Shown: positions 1-5,677 of the stretch, piece by piece
Position numbering within the stretch: the stretch's first letter is position 1
Layout of the letters: every line of letters begins with the position of its first letter
Position numbers and translations under genes: made by a program
Notes under the pieces: model-generated
What the model was told of the DNA's origin: nothing
Database searches by the model: none
What the model saw: the letters and a program-made list of their open reading frames with translations, nothing else
Assembly (NCBI GenBank): GCA_052143275.1
Contig: JBKQTH010000274.1
Coordinates: forward strand, 1-9,857
Direction: 5' to 3'
Length of the DNA: 9,857 nucleotides
From: JAJPKE01 sp052143275
GTDB taxonomy: Bacteria > Chloroflexota > Ktedonobacteria > Ktedonobacterales > JADMIN01

Positions 1-2
1 GT

Positions 3-230
3 CTTCCTCCCCGGATGAGTTCTGTCCCCGATATCGTGTTGAGGACGCTGGGCCTGGTCAATCCCCTGGTACGAGAAGTCGTGGAGATGCTCTATGAATT
101 CAACCAGCCTTTTGTGGTTGACAGCAGCAAATTTGTGCACGCCTTCGGCGATATCGCTACTTCCCACCATGAGGCGGTCCGGCAGACCCTGGAGTGGTAT
201 CTCCAGCGCGAACAAACGAAAGCCGCATGA
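3..230 (+). CDS. NAD-dependent epimerase/dehydratase (SDR), C-terminal part
   Basis: The reading frame is open to the left edge, so only about the last 75 residues are present and the true start lies outside. Visible residues include NPLVREVVEMLYEF, then QPFVVDSSKF and HAFGDIATSHHEAVRQTL, ending in EWYLQREQTKAA. This is the usual tail of extended SDR sugar-epimerase-like proteins: a helix with NP-vre, a 'PFVVDSSKF..AFG' turn, and a final helix with a 'T..W' pattern that packs on the substrate domain. The Rossmann fold and the YxxxK catalytic residues are upstream and not seen, so the substrate cannot be told. The stop is TGA at 228-230. A further gene start follows about 50 bases downstream on the same strand. 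Family call is good; exact function is unknown. Confidence 0.8.
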   Translation, partial: LPPRMSSVPDIVLRTLGLVNPLVREVVEMLYEFNQPFVVDSSKFVHAFGDIATSHHEAVRQTLEWYLQREQTKAA

Positions 231-282
231 CAGCTAACACGTGTGTACAGATCGGTACAAAGGATCCAGACAGGAGAAACCG

Positions 283-336
283 ATGGTGGTGCTCTCGATT
301 CGACGCCCCGCATGTACGAGCGAGGTATTGGGGTAG
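283..336 (+). pseudogene. Truncated gene start downstream of the epimerase
   Basis: ATG at 283 is preceded by AGGAG (about 272-276) at good spacing. It reads MVVLSIRRPACTSEVLG and then hits TAG at 334-336. The ribosome-binding site and position suggest the first codons of a second gene of the epimerase operon. The frame runs straight into the end of the transposase remnant on the other strand, and the likely junction is around 310-335. What the gene encoded cannot be told from so few residues. The alternative is chance: a short frame behind a fortuitous Shine-Dalgarno. Confidence 0.3.
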
Positions 337-667
337 TGTAGCCCAGTTGGTCAAGCGCTTGTTGAACACAACGCCGACACCCATGGGCATAGCGGATGTC
401 CACCGCCACCACCCGCTGGCCTTCCCGATGCTTCACGATCTGGACATGCGCCAGCGTGCGAGGAATACGGTAGTGCAGGTCGGGAAAGCGCCCTCGATCC
501 GCTTGGCGACTGGGCCGGTAGGCTTGTCCGAAAATCTCTGGGAACAAGCTGACATAGCTGGCTTCGCCATCCGTGAATAAGACCAGCCGGTGACGATTGG
601 CAAGCCGCCGGGCGGCATTCTCAAGGAGCCGCCGGTTCAACGCCTCATCGCGCCGACCGGCGTCCAT
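316..667 (-). pseudogene. DDE-type transposase remnant (IS fragment)
   Basis: Reading leftward from about 667, the frame gives an internal transposase segment of about 115 residues. Recognisable parts are RRLANRHRLVLFTDGEASY (the D of FTDGE as a probable catalytic acid), LFPEIFGQAY, RFPDLHYRIPRTLAH, VQIVKHREGQRVVAVDIRYA and QQALDQLGYTTP. This is the 'FTDGe.sY..LFPeifG...RiPRtlAHvQivKhr.g' block I know from IS1-like transposases common in Ktedonobacteria. The expected continuation after GYTTP (an NTS-IERRN-type stretch with the last acidic residue) is not in frame. The frame reads on into unrelated sequence towards 92, so the C-terminus is missing or frameshifted near 320-330. The N-terminal part is also missing. 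No flanking inverted repeats were seen. Not functional. Confidence 0.6.
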
Positions 668-1469
668 AAGCCCAGACTGACGTTGGGATCAGGACTACCA
701 GCAGACCCATACACCAGGCGATCGCCTGCCAGGTCGCTGTGGCATCGGGCCGGTTGAGGACCAGCCCGCGCACCGCATTGATGATGAGCGACACCGGCTG
801 GTGCTCCGCGAAGGGGCGTAGCCAGCCGGGCATGGTGCTGGTCGGCACGAATGCGCTGCTGGCGAAGACCAAAATGGCCATGCAGGCCGCGAATGCCTGC
901 TGGACTGCCTCGGCACTTCTTACCACCAATCCGAGGAGTACCGAGAACCACGAGAGCATAAAGCTGCTGAGCAGGAGCAGGCCCAGCGCCGCTACCCAGT
1001 TCAGGATCGCGCCCGCTGGCCGGAAGCCGATCAGCAGACCAACGGCCCAGACGACGAGGATGACTAAGACGCTGCGCACGAGGTCTGCCAGGGTGCGGCC
1101 CGTCAGCACCGCCGACCTGGCCATGGGCAAGGAGCGAAAACGATCGACCAGGCCGCGCTCGAGGTCGGTCGCGACCCCAACGGCGGTGGTGCCGCCGTTG
1201 CCGAAGAAGACCGCCAGCACGAGAAAGCCGGAAACCAGGTAATTGGCATAGCTGGCGCCAGGCACGGCCATGGCTCCGCCAAAGATAGCCCAGAACAGCA
1301 CCAGGAGCAGGGCCGGTTCTAGCGTCGCCACCATCAGGTCCTGGGGAATACGGGGAACATGCAGGAGTTGGCGTTTGGTCAGCACCAGCGTATCAGCAAG
1401 GAGCCAGTAGAGCGTGGAATGGACACGCGCTGCTGCCTTTTCCGTTGTCACGAGCGAGCTGCTCTTCAT
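645..1469 (-). CDS. ABC-2 type permease, DrrB-like
   Basis: Integral-membrane half of an ABC exporter, 274 residues, the usual length for DrrB/ABC-2 permeases. It has about six hydrophobic segments (for example LEPALLLVLFWAIF, YLVSGFLVLAVFF, SVLVILVVWAVGLLIGF, ALGLLLLSSFML, QAFAACMAILVFAS and GLLVVLIPTSVWAY). It carries the family pattern ERGLVDRFRSLPMARSAVLTGR after the second segment and the FVPTSTMPGWLRPFAEHQPVS block near the C-terminus. The ATG at 1469 overlaps the ATPase stop (ATGA), with AAGGAG 7 bases upstream, so the two are translationally coupled. Its job is to form the pore powered by the upstream ATPase; by family this means export of a drug, lipid or peptide, substrate unknown. 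The last residues (GRRSAR and the stop) overlap the transposase remnant in another frame, so the natural C-terminus may have been replaced. Confidence 0.9.
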   Translation of the reverse strand: MKSSSLVTTEKAAARVHSTLYWLLADTLVLTKRQLLHVPRIPQDLMVATLEPALLLVLFWAIFGGAMAVPGASYANYLVSGFLVLAVFFGNGGTTAVGVATDLERGLVDRFRSLPMARSAVLTGRTLADLVRSVLVILVVWAVGLLIGFRPAGAILNWVAALGLLLLSSFMLSWFSVLLGLVVRSAEAVQQAFAACMAILVFASSAFVPTSTMPGWLRPFAEHQPVSLIINAVRGLVLNRPDATATWQAIAWCMGLLVVLIPTSVWAYGRRSAR

Positions 1470-2467
1470 CGTGAACTCCTTCCTAGCGCTGCCACTTCAC
1501 GGTGATTAGCTGCGGTGGCCTCTGTCGCAGCGCGCCCAGTGAGCGCGAGAAAGACATCATCTAATGTCGGGTGGCGCACGGCGATGTCTTCCAAAGGCGT
1601 CCCGACAGCGTCGAGATCGTGCAGGATGGCGCTGAGGTTCTGCGCACCCTGCGTCACTGGCACGGTGAGGTGACGACGCTCGCGGTCGATCTGAATCTCG
1701 CCGGAGCTGTGCCTGCGCAGCGCTTGCTCCGCAGCATGGAGGTCCCCACTGGGAGCGATGGTGAGCTCCAGTCGCTCCCCACCGATCTGCGCCTTCAGCT
1801 CGTCGGCGGTCCCATGCGCGATGACGCGCCCGCGATCGATGACGGCAATCTGGTCCGCAAAGTGGTCGGCTTCTTCCAGATACTGCGTCGTGAGGAAGAC
1901 CGTCGTTCCCTCGGCTACGAGGCCACGGATGACCTCCCACACCGCGAGCCGCGCGCGCGGATCCAGGCCAGTGGTCGGCTCATCGAGGAAGAGGATCGGG
2001 GGCGTGATCAGCAGACTGGCCGCGAGATCGAGACGCTTGCGCATGCCTCCCGAGTACGTTTTGACGAGGCGGGAGGCGGCCTCTGCCAGATCAACGCGTG
2101 CCAGCAACGCATGCGCCCGCCGCCTGACTTCTGGGCCTGGCAGGTGGTAGAGTTGCCCGAACATCACGAGGTTTTCGTAGCCCGTCAGGGTTTCATCGAC
2201 GGCCGCATATTGCCCCGCCAGACCAATGCATGTGCGCACGGCTCTCGCCTGTTTCACAACATCCAGCCCTGCCACCTCCGCACGCCCGCTATCCGGCTCG
2301 AGTAGGGTAGTCAGGATACGCACAGCGGTCGTTTTGCCAGCACCATTGGGGCCGAGGACGGCCAGAATGCTCCCTGCCGAAACCTCCAGGTCGAGTCCAT
2401 CCAGGGCATGGATCTTCCCGTAGTACTTGCGCAGTTGTTCGGCCACAATGGCTGGTGGGAGTGCCAT
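1466..2467 (-). CDS. ABC transporter ATP-binding protein, DrrA-like (daunorubicin-resistance family)
   Basis: Cytoplasmic ATPase of 333 residues that drives the DrrB-like permease. Walker A is GPNGAGKTT (39-47), the Q-loop is at Q86, the signature is YSGGMRKRLDLA (138-149) and Walker B is ILFLDEP (158-164), followed by TTGLDPRAR. The switch histidine is replaced by glutamine in TTQYLEEAD (193-201), which is characteristic of the DrrA subfamily. A C-terminal DrrA-type domain ends in HPTLDDVFLALTG (about 299-311). The start at 2467 is supported by an AGGAGAAGG ribosome-binding site a few bases upstream. The stop overlaps the permease start by 4 bases, so this is a two-gene operon. A TGTGAGA-type operator lies about 110-150 bases upstream. 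By family it exports hydrophobic compounds; the real substrate is not known. Confidence 0.93.
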   Translation of the reverse strand: MALPPAIVAEQLRKYYGKIHALDGLDLEVSAGSILAVLGPNGAGKTTAVRILTTLLEPDSGRAEVAGLDVVKQARAVRTCIGLAGQYAAVDETLTGYENLVMFGQLYHLPGPEVRRRAHALLARVDLAEAASRLVKTYSGGMRKRLDLAASLLITPPILFLDEPTTGLDPRARLAVWEVIRGLVAEGTTVFLTTQYLEEADHFADQIAVIDRGRVIAHGTADELKAQIGGERLELTIAPSGDLHAAEQALRRHSSGEIQIDRERRHLTVPVTQGAQNLSAILHDLDAVGTPLEDIAVRHPTLDDVFLALTGRAATEATAANHREVAALGRSSR

Positions 2468-2580
2468 AGGACCTTCTCCTGCTCCAGGGCGACCAGCCGT
2501 GTCAGTGTCATCGCTCTCGTTCGGTGTCGTCGCGTCATTTCCTTTGGCCAGCCTTCCTGCGGGAATAGAGCGCAGGTTGA

Positions 2581-2619
2581 GATCACATTGCTCTCACAAC
2601 CGGTTGCTTAAATCTCACA
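2581..2619 (-). promoter_or_regulatory. Operator 1: three TGTGAGA-type heptamers at 11/21-bp spacing
   Basis: Read on the minus strand towards the DrrA gene, the heptamers are TGTGAGA (2613-2619), TGTGAGA (2592-2598) and TGTGATC (2581-2587). Their starts are 21 and 11 bp apart, so all three sit on one face of the helix. A candidate -10 (TCTATT) follows about 11 bases after the last copy, and the DrrA start is 114 bases away. The same arrangement occurs at two other promoters in this window. A winged-helix activator of OmpR/PhoB or SARP type is the likely binder (inference). Confidence 0.6.
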
Positions 2620-2638
2620 AGGCGAACACAATGCGCTC

Positions 2639-2840
2639 TCATTTCGCACTTTCGTCTGCGACCAAATAGCTGTTTTCGTAGGCCGGACCGAGCAGGCGTA
2701 AGACCTGGCGATGCACCGCGTTGAGCCGCGTGACCCTGCTCGCGCTCGATCTGGCGCTGCAGGGTCACGCGGCTCAACGCGACTGACCCAGCTGACTCCC
2801 GCCTCGCCCAGCGCTCGCATGTTGGCTTTCACGACGATCC
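2639..2840 (-). pseudogene. Transposase debris, possibly IS1634 family
   Basis: Two short minus-strand peptides in different frames look like pieces of one transposase. The first (about 2780-2840) reads VKANMRALGEAGVSWVSRVE, like the 'Y..aN...L...gv.WisRVP' block of IS1634-type transposases. The second (about 2642-2730, stop at 2639-2641) reads RLNAVHRQVLRLLGPAYENSYL, like the C-terminal 'H..vL.LLG..Ye..Y' tail of the same group. Most of the protein between them is missing, and the two pieces meet at a 23-bp inverted repeat. The family call is from memory of motifs and is tentative; that these are coding remnants of a mobile element is more secure than which one. Confidence 0.4.
2717..2781. 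repeat. Perfect 23-bp inverted repeat
   Basis: Arms 2717-2739 and 2759-2781 are exact reverse complements (left arm begins CGCGTTGAGCCGCG, right arm ends CGGCTCAACGCG) around a 19-base loop. There is no T-run on either side, so it does not look like an intrinsic terminator. It falls at the junction between the two transposase pieces. The right arm's complement codes for the C-terminal VTRLNA segment, so the left arm looks like an inverted copy of coding sequence. It also supplies the stop that ends the DHFR-like stub. Confidence 0.9.
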
Positions 2841-2911
2841 TCGTCCGGCTCGCCCGGCGCCTGCATAACCCCGTCGAGTGTGAGATTCGTGAAGACAATG
2901 ACGTTGCTCAT
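2774..2911 (-). pseudogene. N-terminal stub of a DHFR/RibD-like reductase
   Basis: ATG at 2911 has a strong AGGAGG about 9 bases upstream. The frame begins MSNVIVFTNLTLDGVMQAPG and continues EPDEDRRE, the conserved first strand and 'sLDGVmqaPg.pdEd..' turn of the dihydrofolate-reductase/RibD C-terminal family (YyaP/YwjB type, normally about 180-200 residues). After DRRE the sequence changes to transposase-derived codons and stops at 2774-2776, giving only 45 residues. The NADPH-binding core and the rest of the fold are absent, and no continuation was seen further along this strand. It is a gene cut by an IS insertion followed by deletion. Upstream, TATGAT on this strand is a possible -10, but no convincing -35 was found. 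Confidence 0.65.
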
Positions 2912-3099
2912 CCGTAGCTACCTCCTCATTTGCAGCTCATCATAACCTACAACAAGGAGAACAACTACTTGCATCTCGCTCTTCCAAAACCAGAGAAGCG
3001 GAAGCTACCACAACGAACAGGGATGGGTTCTGACACAGCTCTGCATTTCTGAGGAAAGACGAGAGTCCCAGTCATCAGGCTCTTCCAGCAAGTGACACC

Positions 3100-3137
3100 G
3101 GGGAGCAGTATGCGCGCTGTAAGCGATGCCGCTCCCC
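3100..3137 (-). terminator. Possible hairpin downstream of the second ABC operon
   Basis: GGGGAGC (3100-3106) pairs with GCTCCCC (3131-3137) around a 24-base loop, 40-80 bases past the permease stop. A weaker 6-bp pair ATCACC/GGTGAT lies nearer the stop. Neither is followed by a clear U-tract, so this is only a candidate end of transcription. The rest of 2912-3178 shows no coding frame that I could support. Confidence 0.25.
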
Positions 3138-3178
3138 TGCTCGCATATCACCAATGAGTCAGTCTTTTTGATCGGTGA

Positions 3179-3922
3179 TCAGCCTCTACGCGCCAAGAGG
3201 GCCGTGAGGATAGTCAGTCCCATCAGAAAGGCTCCCACGACCAGGGTCTGTCCCCAATTCCATCCAAATCCTAACCAGGGATCCTGGACCAGGATTACTA
3301 CATGTTGAAGCGGGGCGAAGTCGGCAACTGTTCGCAATGAGCCGGGTAAGACCTCCGGTGGGGGTCCGGTTCCAGAGATCATCATCAAGGTAAACCAGAG
3401 CATGACCCCGGCTCCCTGGGCGGCGCGAGCGGTCGGTAGGGCTAACCCCAGAAACACGCCCAGGACAGCGAACGTCAGAGCGCCCAGGACAAATGCCGCC
3501 ATCACCCCAACTGGTGAGTGGGGGCCCTTGGTTTGATAGGTGAGGGTGCCCAAGAAAGCCACGAGGAGACTGGCCAGCACGCCAATGATGAAGGTTACGG
3601 CTACCTGCGCTCCAAACACGCTCCCGAGAGGAATCGACGAGGCACGAAAGCGCCGGAGAACTCCGCGTTCTCGGTAGGCCGCGATGTGTACTGGAAGCAC
3701 GATGAGCCCTATGGCGGCGATGACCAGGGCAATATAGGCTGGGATATAATAATTCATCGCCCCGACTCCTCGATAGAACCCTGGGCTCGGTTTGTTCCCG
3801 AATACTCCGCCCAGGACATATAAGAGCACCAGGGGAATCGCAAAGGTGAATACCACCGTCAAGGGCTCGCGAATGAACAGCTTCAACTCCACCCAGGTCA
3901 TCTTTTCTAGAGTACGCATCAT
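3179..3922 (-). CDS. ABC-2 type permease, second transporter
   Basis: Membrane half of an exporter, 247 residues, six predicted spans: FTFAIPLVLLYVLGGVFG, YIPAYIALVIAAIGLIVLPV, VAVTFIIGVLASLLVAFLG, VMAAFVLGALTFAVLGVFLG, GAGVMLWFTLMMISG and TLVVGAFLMGLTILTALLA. It has the ABC-2 hallmarks: YRERGVLRRFRASSIPLGSV after the second span, and an MMISGTGPPPEVLPGSLRTV loop followed by FAPLQHVV near the end. The start ATG (3922) overlaps the ATPase TGA by 4 bases. GGAGGT, inside the ATPase 3' end, is 9 bases upstream, so the two are translationally coupled. It is only distantly like the first permease in the window, so this is a separate system rather than a duplication. Substrate unknown. Confidence 0.88.
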   Translation of the reverse strand: MMRTLEKMTWVELKLFIREPLTVVFTFAIPLVLLYVLGGVFGNKPSPGFYRGVGAMNYYIPAYIALVIAAIGLIVLPVHIAAYRERGVLRRFRASSIPLGSVFGAQVAVTFIIGVLASLLVAFLGTLTYQTKGPHSPVGVMAAFVLGALTFAVLGVFLGLALPTARAAQGAGVMLWFTLMMISGTGPPPEVLPGSLRTVADFAPLQHVVILVQDPWLGFGWNWGQTLVVGAFLMGLTILTALLARRG

Positions 3923-4836
3923 GGCATTGACACCTCCGCAGATGTGCCGACCAGTTGCAGAAAGACGTCTTCCAAACTCGGCCGTTCCACTCTCAGGTCA
4001 GCGGGCTCGATACCCTGTTGCAACAGCGCCGCTGCCACGTGCTGCAGCACCGGACCATCGCCCACTACCTCGATCTGCGACCCCTGGCACCGCACCTGCT
4101 GCACATGAGCCACTCCCCGCACGCAGGATTCAGCGGTAGCCTCACCAGTGAAATACACCTTAACCTGCTTGGCATGCTTGGCGACAAGCTGCCCAGGTGC
4201 GTCAAGGTCAACAATATGACCGTGTTGCATGATAGCCACCCGATCGCATAACCGCTCGGCTTCGTCCATAAAGTGCGTGACCAGGACTACGGTGGTCCCC
4301 TGATCCCTGATCGCTTCGATCAAGTCCCACGCCGTCCGTCGGGCAGCCGGGTCCAAACCAGTAGTCATCTCATCGAGGAAGACCAGCTGCGGCTTGTTCA
4401 CCAGGGCCAACGCCACGAAGAGGCGCTGTCGTTGCCCACCAGAGAGGCTGGCAAAGGAGGCATTTCGTTTGCCGGCAAGACCCCACTCGTCAATCAGGTG
4501 TTCGCGGGCGGCGACCCCGGTAGTGGACACCGCAAAGAGATCTAGCGCCTCCCACACTTTGATGCGATCAGGGAGCGCCGATTCTTGAAGCTGGCTCCCA
4601 ATGCGCTGCCGCAAACTGGTGGTCTGGGTCCAGGGATCGAGCCCAAGCACACGCACATGGCCACCATCGGCGTGCCGGAGACCTTGCAGGCATTCCACCG
4701 TAGTGGTCTTGCCGGCGCCGTTGGTTCCGAGCAAACCGAAAATCTCTCCCGCTTCGACCTGAAAGGAGATGCCGTCCACCGCCGCCTTTCCGCCGTATAC
4801 CTTGCGCAACTGCTGCACCTCGATGACCTTGCCCAT
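3919..4836 (-). CDS. ABC transporter ATP-binding protein, second transporter
   Basis: Cytoplasmic ATPase of the second ABC-2 exporter. Numbered from the preferred start (305 residues): Walker A GTNGAGKTT (37-45), Q-loop around Q82, signature LSGGQRQR (131-138), Walker B LVFLDEM (151-157), switch histidine at 188 in VTHFMDEAE. The usual P after LDE is M here (LDEMTTGLDP), a tolerated change seen in CcmA-like proteins. A C-terminal domain ends PSLEDVFLQLVG. It differs from the DrrA-like protein in having a true H-loop. I chose ATG 4836 (MGKVIEV) because GAGGAAG precedes it. An in-frame ATG at 4863 would add nine residues but has no ribosome-binding site. A TGTGAGA-type operator lies about 215-250 bases upstream, leaving a leader that includes 13-bp tandem repeats. 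Confidence 0.92.
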   Translation of the reverse strand: MGKVIEVQQLRKVYGGKAAVDGISFQVEAGEIFGLLGTNGAGKTTTVECLQGLRHADGGHVRVLGLDPWTQTTSLRQRIGSQLQESALPDRIKVWEALDLFAVSTTGVAAREHLIDEWGLAGKRNASFASLSGGQRQRLFVALALVNKPQLVFLDEMTTGLDPAARRTAWDLIEAIRDQGTTVVLVTHFMDEAERLCDRVAIMQHGHIVDLDAPGQLVAKHAKQVKVYFTGEATAESCVRGVAHVQQVRCQGSQIEVVGDGPVLQHVAAALLQQGIEPADLRVERPSLEDVFLQLVGTSAEVSMP

Positions 4837-4870
4837 ACGCTCTTCCTCTGCCCTGCTGAGCATGGCATGC

Positions 4871-4909
4871 CCGGTCTTCGCTACCGGTCTTCGCTACCGG
4901 TCTTCGCTA
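4871..4909. repeat. Three 13-bp tandem repeats
   Basis: CCGGTCTTCGCTA is repeated exactly three times (4871-4883, 4884-4896, 4897-4909) and a partial fourth begins CCGGTTCCGC. It lies in the predicted untranslated leader of the second ATPase gene, about 35 bases before its start. Copy number in such arrays often changes by replication slippage. Confidence 0.95.
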
Positions 4910-5049
4910 CCGGTTCCGCATCAGTTTCACCCCTCGGATATATTCAGCTCGTGTAAAGCAGCGGAACGGGCTCGCCGGATCAAGATACGTTTTCTCGTGA
5001 GAATGCTGTCGAGACAGTCTTCTAGGTCAAGCTCAAGGTAATAGCGAAA

Positions 5050-5088
5050 TCTCACAAAGAACGCACAAAGCGGTGCTCAATCCTCACA
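5050..5088 (-). promoter_or_regulatory. Operator 2: three TGTGAGA-type heptamers at 21/11-bp spacing
   Basis: On the minus strand towards the second ATPase gene: TGTGAGG (5082-5088), TGTGCGT (5061-5067) and TGTGAGA (5050-5056). Starts are 21 and 11 bp apart, exactly as in operator 1. A candidate -10, TATTAC, follows 6 bases after the last copy (about 5039-5044). This would put transcription start near 5030 and give a leader of about 200 bases. Confidence 0.6.
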
Positions 5089-5163
5089 GAACGGACTCAC
5101 CGGGCTACAATTCAGACTGATGAACCATGGACAGGTGTCCTCGTGTGTACCTATCTCGTCCCC

Positions 5164-5192
5164 TTGACACCGGCACCCACATCTGATACACT
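5164..5192 (+). promoter_or_regulatory. Near-consensus sigma-70 promoter
   Basis: A perfect -35 TTGACA (5164-5169), a 17-base spacer and -10 TACACT (5187-5192) point rightwards. The next start downstream is the TnpB-like stub at 5254. No intact gene follows until 5678. It may be the former promoter of the lost transposon gene, or it may transcribe through to the secreted GH25-like gene. Confidence 0.6.
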
Positions 5193-5253
5193 TGTTCTAG
5201 CAACCTGGCAGTAATAAGTAGGCTCTCGGAGGTCAAGGCAGAGGAGAACAGCG

Positions 5254-5343
5254 GTGCTGGTGCGGCGGGCCTACAAAACCGAACTGGCCCTGATTCAATG
5301 GATGTTGTTCAGGCTTGCCTGCGCATCTGCTGTAGGGGAGTGA
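5254..5343 (+). pseudogene. N-terminal stub of a TnpB-like (IS200/IS605) protein
   Basis: GTG at 5254, preceded by GAGGAG, opens a 29-residue frame starting VLVRRAYKTEL, followed by QWMLFRLACASAV and a stop at 5341-5343. This matches the usual opening of OrfB/TnpB proteins of IS200/IS605 elements ('...rkAYKteL.Pt.eQ..lfr..cgaaRfvyN'), RNA-guided nucleases of the transposon world. The frame ends before the RFVYN-type motif, and the RuvC core and zinc finger are absent. No TnpA gene and no convincing right-end RNA were seen. The promoter at 5164-5192 is well placed to have driven it. The match is short, so chance similarity remains possible. Confidence 0.45.
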
Positions 5344-5410
5344 CCACCCCCAATTTTCCGCACGTCTCCCCAGGTTCTGCTCCAATCTTTGGACTGCCAC
5401 TTTCGCCGCC

Positions 5411-5443
5411 GGAACTACTCCGGAACTACTCCAGAACTACTCT
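5411..5443. repeat. Three 11-bp tandem repeats (GAACTAC)
   Basis: GGAACTACTCC (5411-5421), GGAACTACTCC (5422-5432) and AGAACTACTCT (5433-5443), then a degenerate fourth unit, TGAATTGATTT. The unit is one helical turn long, so a 7-base core recurs on one face of the DNA, as in OmpR/SARP-type operators. The core differs from the TGTGAGA sites. It lies about 235 bases before the GH25-like start. Confidence 0.85.
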
Positions 5444-5468
5444 TGAATTGATTTTCGAGTAACTACTG

Positions 5469-5598
5469 ACCATTGCGCAGAAGTCTACTCTCGCAACCGC
5501 CCACCCTGGCATCCACCCGTCGGCGATCAACGTCGTGAACGGCGACTCCGTCCAGTTTACCCACTCCCTACACGGTCATAGTCACCCTGGTCGGCTAA
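5469..5598 (+). pseudogene. Possible decayed coding remnant (C-terminal strand-rich piece)
   Basis: One frame from 5469 reads TIAQKSTLATAHPGIHPSAI, then NVVNGDSVQFTHS. A shift near 5565 gives YTVIVTLVG and a stop at 5596-5598. The pattern 'psaI.VvnGDsV.FtnS...ytV.vtlvg' resembles the last beta strands of a cupredoxin- or Ig-like secreted domain. No start or upstream part is present, and two frames are needed. I would treat it as a fossil at most. Confidence 0.22.
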
Positions 5599-5611
5599 AC
5601 CAACCGCCACG

Positions 5612-5660
5612 TGTTAGAATGGAGGATATTTGTAAACTATATTGAAGCTATTTGTAAACT
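5612..5660 (+). promoter_or_regulatory. Extended -10 and 22-bp-spaced direct repeat before the GH25-like gene
   Basis: TGTTAGAAT (5612-5620) fits an extended -10 (TGnTATAAT) with no clear -35. Just downstream, TATTTGTAAACT occurs twice (5627-5638 and 5649-5660), with starts exactly 22 bp, two helical turns, apart. This would place a protein-binding site over the transcription start and early leader. Function inferred only. Confidence 0.4.
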
Positions 5661-5677
5661 TTGAGGAAAGTAAGCAA

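Noticed and set aside
330..375. A stretch with AGCCCAGTTGGTCAAGC looks like a tRNA D-arm.
   Set aside because: No matching acceptor stem, no T-loop (GGTTCGAAT-like) and no clean D-stem. It is explained by transposase codons on the other strand.
1571..2305. A 244-residue open frame opposite the DrrA-like gene.
   Set aside because: It mirrors the ATPase in the antisense frame of GC-rich DNA and has no recognisable domain, while the ATPase motifs are unambiguous.
4990..5015. CGTGAGA and TGTCGAG 11 bp apart on the plus strand near operator 2.
   Set aside because: Only two poor copies, opposite orientation and no third site.
5411..5443. The tandem repeats as a CRISPR array.
   Set aside because: Units are 11 bp and directly adjacent, with no spacers.
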